Assembly: GCA_947494435.1 (NCBI GenBank)
Contig: CANLUY010000002.1
Span: forward strand, 186,001-250,000
Source of the DNA: an uncultured Litoreibacter sp.
GTDB taxonomy: Bacteria; Pseudomonadota; Alphaproteobacteria; Rhodobacterales; Rhodobacteraceae
Direction of reading: 5' to 3'
Length of the DNA: 64,000 bases
Position numbers and translations under genes: made by a program. Below the pieces are notes generated by a model that worked only from the letters and a program-made list of their open reading frames with translations, did not search any database and was not told where the DNA came from. Numbering within the stretch: the stretch's first letter is position 1; each line of letters begins with the position of its first letter. Shown here one piece after another: positions 9,526-19,704 of the stretch.

Positions 9526-9863
9526 ACCGCCTCGAGCGTGACCCGATCCGTGTAGAAGGCGAGATGGCCTTTGATCCGTTCCAACCCTTCTTTGGGGCTC
9601 TCATACGACCACGCCGCGTTGGCGATTGGGCCGCTTTTGGCTTGGATCGTGAAATACGTCGCGTCGCCTTTATGAGGGCAGCGGGATGTAAAATCGGTCT
9701 GATCAAAGAAGGCCATGGCGAGGTCTTCGCGCGGGACATAAAGAACCGGACCCATTTTGCCTTCATGCAATTCAATCACGTTTGAGCTTTCGCCCAAAAC
9801 TGCCCCGGCTGCGCGGACAGAATATGTGCCATCGGCTTTTGTCAGTTTGATGTAGTCGGACAT
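9522..9863 (-). CDS. DUF427 domain protein
   Basis: This 113-residue protein matches the DUF427 family of small beta-rich proteins of unknown function. Recognisable features are VRAAGAVLGESSNVIELHEG, the YVPREDL segment and the SRCPHKGDATYFTI motif. The family is common in Rhodobacteraceae, and no enzymatic role is established to my knowledge. It converges on the CLC gene with a four-base CTAG overlap. Confidence 0.88.
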   Translation of the reverse strand: MSDYIKLTKADGTYSVRAAGAVLGESSNVIELHEGKMGPVLYVPREDLAMAFFDQTDFTSRCPHKGDATYFTIQAKSGPIANAAWSYESPKEGLERIKGHLAFYTDRVTLEAV

Positions 9864-9956
9864 GGGCAGCCCCCTTCTTACATGCGGTACGTTTTCAGTA
9901 GAGCAGGTACATGACAGATTTACGGCAGGGGAAACAAGGGGGTAGATGTCGCAGGG

Positions 9957-11735
9957 CTAAAGCGGCGCGGTTGCGGCATCCAGCCAAGCCTTCGTTTTGT
10001 CGCTGACATCAAGCCGATTTGCGATTTCCGCATGGTAGCTGTTGATCCAGTCCCGCTCCAGCGGGCTGAGCATCTCTGTGACGATCAGACGACGGTCAAT
10101 GGGAACCCATGTCAGGTTTTCGAACTGCAACTGATCGCGGTTATCGCCCAGTTTAGGGGCATCTTCGACGACAATCAGGTTCTCAATCCGAATGCCAAAA
10201 GCACCCTCGCGGTAGTAGCCGGGCTCGTTGGAGAGGATCATTCCGGGCTTCAGCGGCACCTCCGAGATACGGCTGATGCGTTGCGGACCTTCATGTACAG
10301 CGAGGTAAACGCCAACGCCATGGCCTGTGCCGTGATCATAGTCGAGGCCGCGGCGCCACTGTGGGGCGCGGGCAAGCGCATCCAGATCACGCCCCGCCAA
10401 CCCGCGTGGGAAGCGTGCTTGGCAGATTGCAATCATGCCTTGCAGCACCAGCGTGAAGCACTCGCGTTGTTCTTGTGATGGCGTGCCGATCGCGACGGTG
10501 CGGGTGATGTCCGTCGTGCCGTCAATATACTGGCCACCGGAATCGACGACGATTAGCTCACCATCCTGCAGCGTACGGTTGGTCTCATTCGTGACGCGGT
10601 AATGCATGATCGCGCCATTCGGGCCGGAGCCTGCGATGGTTTCGAAGCTGATATCACGCAGCATATTCGTCTGTGCGCGGTAGCCTTCCAGTTGCGCGGC
10701 GACGTCGATTTCTGTTGTGGTTCCTGGGGCTTGCGCGTCGAGCCATGCGAGGAACTCGACGACCGCATGGGCGTCGCGCATGTGGGCGGTGCGTGTGCCT
10801 TCAATCTCGACGGGATTTTTGCAGGCTTTCGACAGGATGCACGGATCGTCAGCATATGCGATCTCCGTTCCGGCGTCGCTCAGCAGCTCTGTGATGCGCA
10901 AAGGGGCGCTGCCGGGATCGACGCGGACAGGGCCTTTGAGGGTCGTTAGGTGATTTTCGAAACTGTCAGGCGCATGAACGGTGATCGCGGGGTCTGGGCC
11001 AAGATGGGCCACGCGCTCCTCTTCGATGAACAGGTCGACATTCCCATCCTCATGCAGCAGTGCGAAACACTGAACGATAGGATTGCGGGGAATGTCTTGA
11101 CCGCGAATGTTTAGAAGCCAGCAAATGCTGTCGGGCAGGGTGAGGACGGCAGCTTTGTGGCCCGCTTTTTGCAACAGTGAAGCAGTGTCTGCGCGCTTGT
11201 CAGGAGAGCGTTTCCCGCTCAACTCAATCGGGTAAGCTTCAACTTTGGCGTTGGGTTTTGCGGGACGGTCATCCCAAATGCCGTCTATGAAATTTTGTGT
11301 CGGGTGCAGGGTAATCTGCGTGCCATCCAGCCCTTTGCGGATGTCGTCGATCTGGGACTTGGTGAACAGCCAAGGATCGAAAGCAATTTTAGAGCTGGTC
11401 GTTTGGGCTTTGAGCCAATAGGCAGGTTTGGTTTCGGGCCAGTCTACAGGTGTGAAATGGCCAGTATCGACTTGGTTTTTGACCTGCGTTCGGTAACGGC
11501 CATCGACGAAGACACCTGCTATGTCGTTGAGAACGATGCAAAATCCGGCAGATCCCGTAAAGCCAGTGAGCCACGCGAGGCGCGCATCACAGTCGGCCAC
11601 GTATTCGCCCTGATAGGCGTCTGCGCGCGGCACGATAAAGCCATCAAACCCTGCGGCAGCAAGGGCTGCCCTGAGCGCCTTCAGCCGTGGTGGGCCTTGT
11701 TCGGGGGAGCTACTTGCGTCGAAGGTTTGAAACAT
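9957..11735 (-). CDS. Xaa-Pro aminopeptidase (aminopeptidase P, M24 family)
   Basis: The enzyme removes N-terminal residues that precede proline, in the cytoplasm. The 592-residue length fits the long three-domain aminopeptidase P form: two creatinase-like N-terminal domains (opening PRLKALRAALAAAGFDGFIVPRAD) and a C-terminal pita-bread metallopeptidase domain. Metal-ligand motifs are visible: VDSGGQYIDGTTDITRT with two Asp, GTGHGVGVYLAVHEGP with His, and SNEPGYYREGAFGIRIEN with Glu. Its ATG shares a base with the cobT stop codon (TAATG), so the two genes are probably co-transcribed. Confidence 0.95.
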   Translation of the reverse strand: MFQTFDASSSPEQGPPRLKALRAALAAAGFDGFIVPRADAYQGEYVADCDARLAWLTGFTGSAGFCIVLNDIAGVFVDGRYRTQVKNQVDTGHFTPVDWPETKPAYWLKAQTTSSKIAFDPWLFTKSQIDDIRKGLDGTQITLHPTQNFIDGIWDDRPAKPNAKVEAYPIELSGKRSPDKRADTASLLQKAGHKAAVLTLPDSICWLLNIRGQDIPRNPIVQCFALLHEDGNVDLFIEEERVAHLGPDPAITVHAPDSFENHLTTLKGPVRVDPGSAPLRITELLSDAGTEIAYADDPCILSKACKNPVEIEGTRTAHMRDAHAVVEFLAWLDAQAPGTTTEIDVAAQLEGYRAQTNMLRDISFETIAGSGPNGAIMHYRVTNETNRTLQDGELIVVDSGGQYIDGTTDITRTVAIGTPSQEQRECFTLVLQGMIAICQARFPRGLAGRDLDALARAPQWRRGLDYDHGTGHGVGVYLAVHEGPQRISRISEVPLKPGMILSNEPGYYREGAFGIRIENLIVVEDAPKLGDNRDQLQFENLTWVPIDRRLIVTEMLSPLERDWINSYHAEIANRLDVSDKTKAWLDAATAPL

Positions 11736-13612
11736 TATCCAGCCCTTTTCATGCCCATCACACGTGCGCGCGCCCTTGGATCTCTGTCAAAGAGCGCTGC
11801 GAGTTGTTCGGTCATTGCGCCAGCCAATTGTTCGACATCTGTAATTGTCACGGCGCGGTCGTAATAGCGTGTGACGTCATGGCCGATGCCAACTGCGATC
11901 AGCTCCACAGCTTTGCGTTGTTCTACCATGGCGATCACGTCGCGCAGGTGTTTTTCGAGATAATTCGCGGGGTTAACGGATAACGTTGAGTCGTCCACAG
12001 GTGCCCCGTCAGAGATCACCATCAGGATTTTGCGGCTCTCCGGACGGCCAATCATACGTCGATGCGCCCATTCGAGAGCCTCGCCGTCAATGTTCTCCTT
12101 TAACAATCCCTCTTTCATCATCAGGCCCAGATTTGGACGGGTCCGGCGCCATGGGGCATCGGCGGATTTATAGATGATGTGACGCAGATCGTTCAAACGG
12201 CCCGGCGCTTGCGGACGGTCTTGATTAAGCCAGTTCTCACGGCTTTGCCCGCCTTTCCACGCGCGAGTCGTGAAGCCGAGGATTTCGGTTTTGACTTGGC
12301 AGCGCTCCAAAGTGCGGGCCAGAACATCGGCGCAGATAGCAGCAATGGAGATAGGGCGGCCCCGCATAGAACCGGAATTGTCCAGAAGGAGCGTCACGCA
12401 AGTGTCGCGGAACTCCATATCTTTTTCCATCTTGAAGGATAGGGGCGTTGTCGGATTGGCCACGACACGGGCGAGGCGGCCGGCATCCAGAATGCCTTCC
12501 TCCAGATCGAATTCCCAAGAGCGGTTTTGTTGGGCCTGCAGACGACGCTGCAGCTTGTTGGCAAGTCGGGAGACCGCGCCTTTCAGCGGCTCAAGCTGCT
12601 GGTCCAGATAAGCGCGTAGGCGTTCAAGCTCTGCAGGTTCGGCCAAGTCTTCGGCTTTGATTTCTTCATCAAATTCAGTCGTATAGACGATATAGTTCGC
12701 ATCTGCCTCGGAATGCGGCGCTGGTGGCGGCGGGTCCATCGGGGCTTCGCCTTCGGGCATTTCCGCCTCGTCGCCCATTTCGGCGTCGGCCATATCGTCC
12801 AGTTGAACCGTGGCTTGGGATGCGTCTTGCTGCTCCTCCTGGCTTTGCTCAGGTGAGGCGTCAGCGTCTTCGGAATTGTCTTCTTTGTCAGGGTTGGACT
12901 GGTCGTCCTGATCGGCCTGCTCCTCATCATTAGAGGCCTCGTCTTCCTGATCTTCGCTGATGTCGTCTGGATCATCGCCAAGTTGGTCACCGTAGCCAAG
13001 ATCGTCGATGATCTGGCGCGCGAATTTGGCGAATTGGGCTTGATCGGATAGGACGTCTTGCAGGTTTTCCAGCGTGCCACCTGCAGCGCCTTCGATGAAA
13101 TCTTTCCATAGATTCATCACGTTATCTGCGGACGCGGGCAGGTCGCGCCCTGTGGCGAGATGCCGGATCAAGTAGCCAGCAGCGACGGAGAGCGGTGCTT
13201 GGCCGGGTTCTGTAATGGATCCGTAGCCTTTACGATCCGCTTCAGTTCCAATTTTGGCGTCGATATTGCCGGCTGTGCCCGGCATAGTGCGCGCGCCCAT
13301 CGCCTCGCACCGCGCCGTTTCCATCGCGTCATACAGATCGCGCGCCATGTTGCCTTGCGGCTCATAGCGGTTTGAGGTTTGCGGATTGTGGAACCGACGG
13401 CGCAGCGCGTAGGCATCGGCTGTGCCGCGCGCCAGTAAAACCTCGTCTTTCGTCATGCGGCGCGTGACTTGCGGCAAGCGCACCTGCTCGTTCGTCATGC
13501 CCGGCGGGTCAACCGAATAGCTGACGCCCAGATCGGGATCATTGGCCAGCGTTTTGGTCGCCTCGGCCAAGGCTTTTTTGAACGGATCAGCGGGATTGTC
13601 GTTTTTTGTCAT
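11735..13612 (-). CDS. cobT: Aerobic cobaltochelatase subunit CobT
   Basis: CobT works with the AAA+ protein CobS and the large subunit CobN to insert cobalt into hydrogenobyrinic acid a,c-diamide in aerobic B12 synthesis. The 625-residue protein opens with a conserved CobT segment ([20 protein letters not shown]) and has a long Asp/Glu/Gln-rich acidic linker at about 215-300. It ends in a von Willebrand A domain whose MIDAS motif reads [11 protein letters not shown]. cobS lies upstream on the same strand, separated by two small genes. cobN is not in this window. Confidence 0.95.
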   Translation of the reverse strand: MTKNDNPADPFKKALAEATKTLANDPDLGVSYSVDPPGMTNEQVRLPQVTRRMTKDEVLLARGTADAYALRRRFHNPQTSNRYEPQGNMARDLYDAMETARCEAMGARTMPGTAGNIDAKIGTEADRKGYGSITEPGQAPLSVAAGYLIRHLATGRDLPASADNVMNLWKDFIEGAAGGTLENLQDVLSDQAQFAKFARQIIDDLGYGDQLGDDPDDISEDQEDEASNDEEQADQDDQSNPDKEDNSEDADASPEQSQEEQQDASQATVQLDDMADAEMGDEAEMPEGEAPMDPPPPAPHSEADANYIVYTTEFDEEIKAEDLAEPAELERLRAYLDQQLEPLKGAVSRLANKLQRRLQAQQNRSWEFDLEEGILDAGRLARVVANPTTPLSFKMEKDMEFRDTCVTLLLDNSGSMRGRPISIAAICADVLARTLERCQVKTEILGFTTRAWKGGQSRENWLNQDRPQAPGRLNDLRHIIYKSADAPWRRTRPNLGLMMKEGLLKENIDGEALEWAHRRMIGRPESRKILMVISDGAPVDDSTLSVNPANYLEKHLRDVIAMVEQRKAVELIAVGIGHDVTRYYDRAVTITDVEQLAGAMTEQLAALFDRDPRARARVMGMKRAG

Positions 13613-13728
13613 GGGGCACGTCGCGGCAAGAGTTGTCCGCGCAACCTAGGCCGAAACCGGGTGGAATGCCATGGCAAAGAGAACCGTTCGCGCGACCAAG
13701 CGCCGCAATTCCTTGCGATGAAATGCCC

Positions 13729-14094
13729 TTATTCAGCGGGCAGGGGATCCGCTTCGAAGGTAATCTGTGCGACGGGATCCACTTCAAACGGCTCATCGAC
13801 CAAGGCGTTAAAATCATCGAGGGCTTCTAGTCCGGGGACAGGCTTTCCGCTCTCGTCAATAAAAGCGAGGCGCGGTCGGTAGGTTTTGCCACCCAAAACG
13901 ATTTCACCTTCATCAAGAATATAGCTGAGTTCAGTGACAATGCCTGCAACATTAGCTTTCGCCAAATCGTCGCCCATTGCGTCAGCAAACATCGGCAAAA
14001 GGCTTTGGGCGATCAGATATGGCGCTGCGGAAGCCAAATCCATATGTTCCGCTTCATAGCCTTCCGGCAGCTCAGCGCCTACGATCATCTTCAT
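13729..14094 (-). CDS. Conserved hypothetical protein between cobS and cobT
   Basis: The 121-residue acidic protein (MKMIVGAELPEGYEAEHMDL...) is not recognised. I chose ATG 14094 because AAGGGA lies about seven bases upstream; the frame stays open to 14172 but the extension looks non-coding. There is no signal peptide or membrane segment, and the sequence is mostly alpha/beta with a YRPRLAFIDESGKPVPGLE stretch. It sits between the small membrane protein gene downstream of cobS and cobT, so it could be transcribed with the cobaltochelatase genes. Nothing in it points to B12 chemistry. Confidence 0.65.
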   Translation of the reverse strand: MKMIVGAELPEGYEAEHMDLASAAPYLIAQSLLPMFADAMGDDLAKANVAGIVTELSYILDEGEIVLGGKTYRPRLAFIDESGKPVPGLEALDDFNALVDEPFEVDPVAQITFEADPLPAE

Positions 14095-14253
14095 GCCCAA
14101 TCCCTTTCCAAAAGCGTGCAGTGGTCTGTCTGCACACGTGCTTGCCGATCCAATTCGGCTAAATTGGGGCATAGTTTTGATAAAATTGAACTGTTGAGGG
14201 GGAAAGGGTGGCAGAGGGTAAGGTGGTGAGGATGTGTCCGCTGCCGCAGCTTT

Positions 14254-14634
14254 CTACCAGCCTCCGGTGCTTTTGATCACCTCACCGCGCCACGTTACCG
14301 CAATTTCCTCGTCCCATGCGGTTTGGGTCATTGAAGTGATCTTGATGACGCCGCCATATTGCGTGGACCAACGCGACCAAAACCTTGGGAGCCAGCCGTC
14401 CGACCCTCGGTAGGAATAAACACAGCAGTCCGGAGTCTGTGCGATACGAGTTGCTGCAACGGTTGTGGGCACGTTGCCCGCATACGAAACTGCTGCAACT
14501 TTTGCCTTCGCGACATCCACAGGCAGGTACTCGGCGCGAGTAACCCAGCCGATGATTGTTATCCCTGATACGGCAAGAACAGCCCAGTTTTTACCCCAGG
14601 CTGACAGACGCTGCACTCTCCGGCAGTTCTTCAT
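14254..14634 (-). CDS. Small predicted membrane-anchored protein, unknown
   Basis: The 126-residue product has a basic start and one hydrophobic segment ([15 protein letters not shown], about residues 17-31), then a likely periplasmic part with two adjacent cysteines ([10 protein letters not shown]) and several Trp. The chosen ATG 14634 lies inside the 3' end of cobS in another frame, overlapping it by 44 bases, and no clear ribosome site is seen. The start is therefore uncertain and translation may be coupled to cobS. I do not recognise the family. Confidence 0.5.
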   Translation of the reverse strand: MKNCRRVQRLSAWGKNWAVLAVSGITIIGWVTRAEYLPVDVAKAKVAAVSYAGNVPTTVAATRIAQTPDCCVYSYRGSDGWLPRFWSRWSTQYGGVIKITSMTQTAWDEEIAVTWRGEVIKSTGGW

Positions 14635-15577
14635 CGAAGCAGCGTTGATAGAACTCGGCGACAGTTTCGCGCTCCAGCTCGTCACATTTGTTCAGGAAGG
14701 ACAGGCGGAAAGCGTAGCCGATATCATTGAAGATCAGCGCATTTTGAGCCCATGCGATGACGGTCCGTGGCGACATCAATGTCGACAGATCGCCGTTCAT
14801 AAACGCCGTGCGCGTCAGGTCGGCAACGGTGACCATCTGGCCCACCGTCTTGCGGCCTTCTTGCGTGTTGTAGAACGGGTTTTTCGCAAGGATGATCGCG
14901 GCTTCTGCGTCGTGGCTGAGGTAGTTCAGCGTTGTGACGAGCGACCAACGGTCCATCTGACCTTGGTTGATTTGCTGGGTGCCGTGGTACAGACCGGTTG
15001 TGTCCCCCAGACCCACTGTGTTCGCCGTCGCGAAGATGCGGAAGTTGGGGTGCGGTTCGATGACCTTGTTCTGGTCGAGGAGCGTCAGTTTGCCATCTAC
15101 CTCAAGAACACGCTGGATCACGAACATAACATCAGCGCGGCCTGCATCGTATTCGTCGAACACGATGGCTGTTGGGTTGCGCAGGGCCCAAGGCAGGATG
15201 CCTTCTTGGAATTCGGTAACTTGAACGCCGTCTTTCAGCTTGATCGCGTCTTTCCCAATCAGGTCGATCCGTGAGATGTGGCTGTCGAGGTTGACGCGCA
15301 CGCAAGGCCAGTTCAGGCGGGAGGCGACTTGTTCGATATGGGTCGATTTACCCGTGCCGTGGTAGCCTTGGATCATGACGCGGCGGTTATGTGTGAAGCC
15401 TGCAAGGATCGCGAGTGTTGTGTCGCGGTCAAACTTATAGGTGCTGTCCAGTTCTGGCACGCGATCTGTGCGGTCGGCAAAGCCTTTGACCTTCAGGTCG
15501 CTGTCGATACCAAATACTTCACGGACCGAAATGTCCTCGGTCGGTTTTGCGCTCAAATCAATACTGCCGTCAGCCAT
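14591..15577 (-). CDS. cobS: Aerobic cobaltochelatase subunit CobS (AAA+ ATPase)
   Basis: CobS is the hexameric AAA+ motor that, with CobT, drives CobN-dependent cobalt insertion. The 328-residue product begins [20 protein letters not shown]. It has a Walker A-type motif [14 protein letters not shown] at about 74-87, Walker [16 protein letters not shown], and sensor [20 protein letters not shown] 15577 is supported by AAGGA upstream and by family length; the longer open frame to 15916 is not coding-like. A sulfatase gene is divergent from it. Confidence 0.96.
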   Translation of the reverse strand: MADGSIDLSAKPTEDISVREVFGIDSDLKVKGFADRTDRVPELDSTYKFDRDTTLAILAGFTHNRRVMIQGYHGTGKSTHIEQVASRLNWPCVRVNLDSHISRIDLIGKDAIKLKDGVQVTEFQEGILPWALRNPTAIVFDEYDAGRADVMFVIQRVLEVDGKLTLLDQNKVIEPHPNFRIFATANTVGLGDTTGLYHGTQQINQGQMDRWSLVTTLNYLSHDAEAAIILAKNPFYNTQEGRKTVGQMVTVADLTRTAFMNGDLSTLMSPRTVIAWAQNALIFNDIGYAFRLSFLNKCDELERETVAEFYQRCFDEELPESAASVSLG

Positions 15578-15781
15578 GTCATCGTCCTTTTGGTGTCTTG
15601 CCGGAAATGCCCGAAATGGCGAGGGAGGGCAAGGGGAAGGGCCATGACAATATGACGCTGGACCTATGGAAGGTTGATTTTGGCCTGTGCGATGATGACG
15701 CGCCGCTGCTGCGGGCTTGCCAAATGCAGACGGGATGCAGTCTAAGTCAGTTTTTGAGAGGCCTTCTGTTGGATTTCGCCG

Positions 15782-17182
15782 GTGCCCAAAGACATAAAAA
15801 ACATCCTGCTCCTGTCGATTGAAGACCTGAATGACTGGATTGAGCCGTTGGGCGGCCATCCGGATGCCTATACGCCCAATCTCAACCGTTTGGCTGCACG
15901 TGGGACATGTTTCCACAATACGTTTACGCCTGCGCCAGCGTGTTCCCCTGCGCGAACAGCGACCTTGTTTGGTCAGGCGCCATGGCGCACGGGGATTTAT
16001 GATAATGCCCAGTCATGGGCGATGGCCTATCCGCCGCATCAAAACCTGTCGATCGTAGGGCAGGCGCGTCAAGCCGGGTGGCAGACTATTGGCGCAGGTA
16101 AGGTGTTTCATCTGGGTGCGTCTGGCATGGATATGTCGGACTGGGATCAGATGATTTATGAGCGTCCGGAAACGTATCAGATGAAATCCGAGGCAGTGAA
16201 GCGTGGTCTGCTGGAGCGGCGTGAGGATTTTGGAATGCTCAACCAGCCGAAGCTGAAAGTGCAGGATATCCGGTTCTGCAATCAGATGATGGAGAAGATG
16301 GTGGCGGGTGCGGAGGGCCAATTTTGGGCGCATGGTATTTATCGCCCGCATTTGCCGTTCATCGTGCCGAACAGGTTCTTCAAACACATCCCGGAAGATG
16401 TCGCCATGCCACCCTCTTTCGGCAACCGAGTGTTTGATCCCTTTGATGAGACAGAACTGCAGGCTTTGCCAGCACATGCGCGGGCAATGTCGCAGCGCGG
16501 AACGGGGAAAATTCTCGAAGAAACAGGGGAATATACGACGTTCTTACGCGCTTATCTGGCGAGTATTGCGTTTGCGGATTTTCTGGTCGGGCGGCTGTTC
16601 GATCACCTCGATGCCACGGGTTTGGCTGAGACGACGCTTGTTGTATTGTGGTCGGATCATGGCTGGCAGTTGGGCGAAAAGCTGGCGTTTCGCAAGTTTG
16701 CGCTGTGGGAGCGCGCGTTGAGAGTGCCGTTGATGATGTCGGGGCCTGGGGTGCCGCAAGGGCGTTGCGATACGCCGGTCTCACTGCTCGACATCTATCC
16801 TACGTTACTTGAGGTTTTGGATAGGTCTTCGCCGCATCCTTTGGATGGGCAATCCCTTTGGCCGGTGTTGCAGGGCGAAGAAGGGCGGGGTTATGCGATC
16901 TCTGCGTTCAACTGCCCTGATGGGGACGAGCCGCGTTTGTCTGTTTCAGTCCGAAATCGTGCGCATCGCCTGATCCACTATTTCGATGGGACGGGTGAAC
17001 TATATGATCATCGCGTCGACCCATACGAACGGAACACTCTGGTCGACCCCAAGACGTTATTGGCGGAGCAAGATTTGCCCGACACCGTCACGCAGATGAT
17101 GGATGCATTTCCTGAATTCGCGACGCCGCGTAGCAGAGCGGACCTGCCACGCGACTTAGATACGCTCTATCAGGCGGGTTAA
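15782..17182 (+). CDS. Sulfatase, iduronate-2-sulfatase-like (alkaline phosphatase superfamily)
   Basis: The enzyme hydrolyses sulfate esters. The 466-residue product has the formylglycine motif C-x-P-x-R as [13 protein letters not shown] at about residues 52-64; this Cys would need oxidation by a maturation enzyme elsewhere. Other active-site motifs are LSIEDLNDW (metal Asp) at the N-terminus, GKVFHLG, and [17 protein letters not shown], which resembles iduronate-2-sulfatase. The start is GTG 15782 with a weak ribosome site. No signal peptide is evident, so it may act in the cytoplasm on imported substrate. It converges on the J-domain gene with a four-base TTAA overlap. Confidence 0.9.
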   Translation: MPKDIKNILLLSIEDLNDWIEPLGGHPDAYTPNLNRLAARGTCFHNTFTPAPACSPARTATLFGQAPWRTGIYDNAQSWAMAYPPHQNLSIVGQARQAGWQTIGAGKVFHLGASGMDMSDWDQMIYERPETYQMKSEAVKRGLLERREDFGMLNQPKLKVQDIRFCNQMMEKMVAGAEGQFWAHGIYRPHLPFIVPNRFFKHIPEDVAMPPSFGNRVFDPFDETELQALPAHARAMSQRGTGKILEETGEYTTFLRAYLASIAFADFLVGRLFDHLDATGLAETTLVVLWSDHGWQLGEKLAFRKFALWERALRVPLMMSGPGVPQGRCDTPVSLLDIYPTLLEVLDRSSPHPLDGQSLWPVLQGEEGRGYAISAFNCPDGDEPRLSVSVRNRAHRLIHYFDGTGELYDHRVDPYERNTLVDPKTLLAEQDLPDTVTQMMDAFPEFATPRSRADLPRDLDTLYQAG

Positions 17183-17817
17183 TCGCCGAAGTTGCGGCTG
17201 TCTTTCAGCTGATCCCACGCCCAGACCACTTGTTGCAACTGATCTTCATCGGCGCGGTTGCCGCCGTTCATATCGGGGTGCAGCACTTTGATGAGCGATT
17301 TGTAAAGCTTACGCAGGTCTTTCTTGGTCATCTTTGGATCGCCATCGAGAATCTCAAGCGCCTGACGCTCGGTCGGGGGTAGTTTGCGCCCACCGCCGCC
17401 GGGATTGCGGCCAGGGTTGCGTGTCGCGTTTTCGCCCAGAACGGCCATCGGATCGTCGACACCAAGACGGGACCACGCGCGTTGCTCTTCGCCCTTTTTC
17501 ATCGGTTTTGTCGGACGCTCCCAGACCTTGTCCGAGGACATCTGACGTTCCATCTCTTCTTGCGTATGCGTTTCGAAGAAATTCCATTTCAGGTTGTATT
17601 CGCGGGCATGCGCTTTGCAGAACCAATAGAAATCGTCCAACACATCCGGGCTTTTGGGCGCACGATACTGGCCTGCTTCTTCACAATCGGGCGCTTCGCA
17701 TTGGCGTTGAGAGGTCTCCACAGCACCTGACATGCCGCGACGCCCTTTGGCGCGCTTTTTCTTGTCGGTGGAAACTTTGATATCGAACTCAAACGGGTCA
17801 AATGGAGCGCGCGCCAT
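17179..17817 (-). CDS. J-domain (DnaJ-like) protein with an N-terminal Cys motif
   Basis: J-domain proteins stimulate DnaK ATPase. Here the J domain is C-terminal (about residues 150-210) and carries the essential HPD within KVLHPDMNGG. The N-terminal half has C-x4-C (CEAPDC) and later C-x2-H (FCKAHAREYN), a possible metal site. The Gly-rich stretch NPGRNPGGGG links the halves. I chose ATG 17817 (MARAPFDPFEFDIKV), with AAAGG spaced correctly; ATG 17823 is too close to it. It is divergent from the bolA-type gene, an arrangement common in Rhodobacteraceae. Confidence 0.9.
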   Translation of the reverse strand: MARAPFDPFEFDIKVSTDKKKRAKGRRGMSGAVETSQRQCEAPDCEEAGQYRAPKSPDVLDDFYWFCKAHAREYNLKWNFFETHTQEEMERQMSSDKVWERPTKPMKKGEEQRAWSRLGVDDPMAVLGENATRNPGRNPGGGGRKLPPTERQALEILDGDPKMTKKDLRKLYKSLIKVLHPDMNGGNRADEDQLQQVVWAWDQLKDSRNFGD

Positions 17818-17891
17818 GAACATGCCTTTCGCAATTAGAGGAGAGAGTTTAGGGTTTTTCGCAGCAAGGTGAAGAGGCAAATGGATAAATC

Positions 17892-18155
17892 ATGGGAATA
17901 GTTTCGCAAATTGAGCAGAATCTCGCGGACGCCTTTGCGCCTAGCGCGCTGGACGTTGTCGATGACAGCGAAGCCCACCGTGGGCATGCGGGGTTTCAAG
18001 AAGGCGGGGAGAGCCACTTTAACGTGCGCATCGTGTCCGATGCGTTCAAAGGAATGTCTCGTTTGCAGCGTCATAGAGCGGTGCACGCAGCTATTGGTCC
18101 AGAAATAATCGGACGTATTCACGCGTTGGCTTTGGACATTTCAGACGGCAGTTAG
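17892..18155 (+). CDS. BolA family protein
   Basis: This 87-residue protein belongs to the BolA family, which partners monothiol glutaredoxins in iron-sulfur cluster trafficking or regulation. The family pattern is visible: SALDVVDDSEAHRGHAGF, then ESHFNVRIVSDAFKGMSRLQRHRAV, with the conserved His residues for cluster sharing. It ends two bases before the convergent DUF4177 gene. Confidence 0.94.
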   Translation: MGIVSQIEQNLADAFAPSALDVVDDSEAHRGHAGFQEGGESHFNVRIVSDAFKGMSRLQRHRAVHAAIGPEIIGRIHALALDISDGS

Positions 18156-18156
18156 A

Positions 18157-18570
18157 TCACTCGGCGGCGACTGTCTCGCGCTTTTCATGCACGTCGTTTG
18201 CCCATTCCTGTACTGCTTCTTCTTCGTGAGCCGTGTAAGTTTCTTCAACTATTTCAGCTGGTTCTTCGACGTGCTCTGGTTCTGGAACCGGAAGAGCAAG
18301 CGTTTCAGCTGCGATCTGTGTCTCTGCCTGTACTTCTTCTAGCGGACGACGGAACACCAGCATGGAATGATATTTGACGGTCTTGCCCGTCAGACCTTGG
18401 CGCTCTTCGCAAGGTAGCGTGTCGGCGCGTAAGTATTCCCAGCCGTTGGTGCCCATCTCATTCATGAGATCGCTCATGGCGTTCGCAAATTTCGCAGGGC
18501 CGCCGCGGACGCCTTTCCCCGATTTTCCTTTGCGTGGCGCCGGAATTGCGCGGTACTCGAATGCTGACAT
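18157..18570 (-). CDS. DUF4177 domain protein
   Basis: The 137-residue product begins MSAFEYRAIPAPRKGKSGKG and contains MNEMGTNGWEYLRADTLPCEE and YHSMLVFRR, the pattern of the DUF4177 family, whose function is unknown. The C-terminal third is a Glu/Val/Ala-rich acidic tail that looks disordered. ATG 18570 begins the conserved domain; the frame is open further upstream but that part is not coding-like. It lies downstream of the short lipoprotein gene on the same strand. Confidence 0.8.
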   Translation of the reverse strand: MSAFEYRAIPAPRKGKSGKGVRGGPAKFANAMSDLMNEMGTNGWEYLRADTLPCEERQGLTGKTVKYHSMLVFRRPLEEVQAETQIAAETLALPVPEPEHVEEPAEIVEETYTAHEEEAVQEWANDVHEKRETVAAE

Positions 18571-18676
18571 AACCCAAAATCCCCAAATGCAGGGTTGAGA
18601 ATTAGCACCGCTCGGCGGGGCGATCAAGATCCAGTGATCGCTTCGCCTTCTTCTGATGCACCAATGCGATAGCGGG

Positions 18677-18880
18677 CTAGTCGATTGACGGACAGCCCGT
18701 GCCGCCGATGCCATCACCGGAGGTGCAGGCTTCCTCAGTCGGGCGTTTTGCGGCGGGTGCCTCATAAGATGGTTCTTCAATGACGGGCTCAGCAAGCACC
18801 AGATCGTCTTCGACGCGCGGCGCACAAGCCGCGAGCAGGGCGAGACCGATGATTGGGGCGAGGCGGCGGAGGTGGATCAT
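18677..18880 (-). CDS. Short lipoprotein (67 aa)
   Basis: The product has a signal sequence ending in the lipobox LLAAC (Cys about residue 19) and a mature part of under 50 residues with two further Cys (EACTSGDGIGGTGC). Its early mature segment LVLAEPVIEE closely matches LVLAEPVVEE in the divergent VWA lipoprotein that starts at 19705, so the two share an export or anchoring segment. It starts five bases after the DUF6502-like gene ends, which suggests one operon. Function is unknown. Confidence 0.7.
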   Translation of the reverse strand: MIHLRRLAPIIGLALLAACAPRVEDDLVLAEPVIEEPSYEAPAAKRPTEEACTSGDGIGGTGCPSID

Positions 18881-18885
18881 GGCGG

Positions 18886-19614
18886 TCAGCTTTCGTCAGA
18901 GGTCGGATAAAAATAGGCTCCAGCTCTGAACCTATGTGCGCCACTTTGACCGGGCAATGATTTCATATTGCTCGCCCTTTTTGAGAGCTGTTCGAACAAG
19001 GCCATCTGCCCTGCGCTATGCTCCGCCCGCAACTCTTCGATTTGGCTTACCGTCAGCCCTGTATAATGAACCGCGCGTTCGAAATGAGGGGGCAAGTGAC
19101 CCAAGACATTATCTGTTGCGCTTGAGATGTGATCACCAAGGTTGTGGGTCAGATAGGCCAGTTGATCCTCTGACCCCGCCAAAGGCTGATAGGATGTGTG
19201 TTCAAGCGTGATCCGGTCTTCTGTTTGAGAGACGGTTCCCGCCGCGAGGAGTGTATCGAGCATTGTACGGGGGTGGACATCCCGACGTACCGCGCGTGCC
19301 AGCGTCTCAAATGAGGGTTCTGGACCATTCTTGGGAAGTGCTTTGTCTGCATAAATCGGATTGGTCTGCCAAAGTGCTACAAGTGTTGCGAGGTGATTGG
19401 GGCGCTCCTCCTGCGGGTCAGCTGCACGCAGACGGACGATGTCGCGACGCTGCAATCCTGTCATGACAGACAAACGACTATCGGTGATCTTTCCTTCCGT
19501 CTGATCGCTTGCCGCAGCAACGTAATGCGTTTTGAGGCGCTCCACCAAATCAGGAAATAGGACGCCTTGTGCCACCATCAGGCGTGCGAAGGGCGCAAGG
19601 AGAGTATCGAGCAT
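18886..19614 (-). CDS. DUF6502-like protein with a helix-turn-helix segment, putative regulator
   Basis: The 242-residue product resembles the DUF6502 family of uncharacterised proteins. Residues 43-62 (ITDSRLSVMTGLQRRDIVRL) read as a helix-turn-helix of the type found in winged-helix regulators. No signal peptide or membrane helix is seen. ATG 19614 gives MLDTLLAPFARLM, the usual opening; ATG 19623 is also possible. A palindrome at 19626-19640 lies directly upstream of the start, with a second copy 47 bases away before the divergent VWA gene. I infer, without proof, that this protein binds both. Confidence 0.7.
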   Translation of the reverse strand: MLDTLLAPFARLMVAQGVLFPDLVERLKTHYVAAASDQTEGKITDSRLSVMTGLQRRDIVRLRAADPQEERPNHLATLVALWQTNPIYADKALPKNGPEPSFETLARAVRRDVHPRTMLDTLLAAGTVSQTEDRITLEHTSYQPLAGSEDQLAYLTHNLGDHISSATDNVLGHLPPHFERAVHYTGLTVSQIEELRAEHSAGQMALFEQLSKRASNMKSLPGQSGAHRFRAGAYFYPTSDES

Positions 19615-19625
19615 ATATAACATGA

Positions 19626-19640
19626 TGTGCAATATGCACA
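19626..19640. promoter_or_regulatory. Operator-like palindrome, copy 1
   Basis: TGTGCA-ATA-TGCACA is a perfect six-base inverted repeat lying in the divergent promoter region, 11 bases upstream of the DUF6502-like start. It matches copy 2 at 19673-19687 (read on the other strand as TGTGCAAAATACACA) at 13 of 15 positions. Confidence 0.65.
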
Positions 19641-19672
19641 TTTTTATTGACGAAGGCAAGTAAATTACAATA

Positions 19673-19687
19673 TGTGTATTTTGCACA
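19673..19687. promoter_or_regulatory. Operator-like palindrome, copy 2
   Basis: TGTGTATTTTGCACA, read on the minus strand as TGTGCAAAATACACA, is a near copy of the palindrome at 19626. The extended arms TATGTG...CACATA are perfect. It lies just before the ribosome site TAGGAG of the VWA lipoprotein gene, so a protein bound here would block that promoter or its translation start. Confidence 0.6.
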
Positions 19688-19704
19688 TATTTAGGAGTTA
19701 CCAG

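Noticed and set aside
15547-15822. A plus-strand frame between cobS and the sulfatase
   Set aside because: It overlaps both genes in other frames, has no ribosome site and reads as low-complexity shadow.
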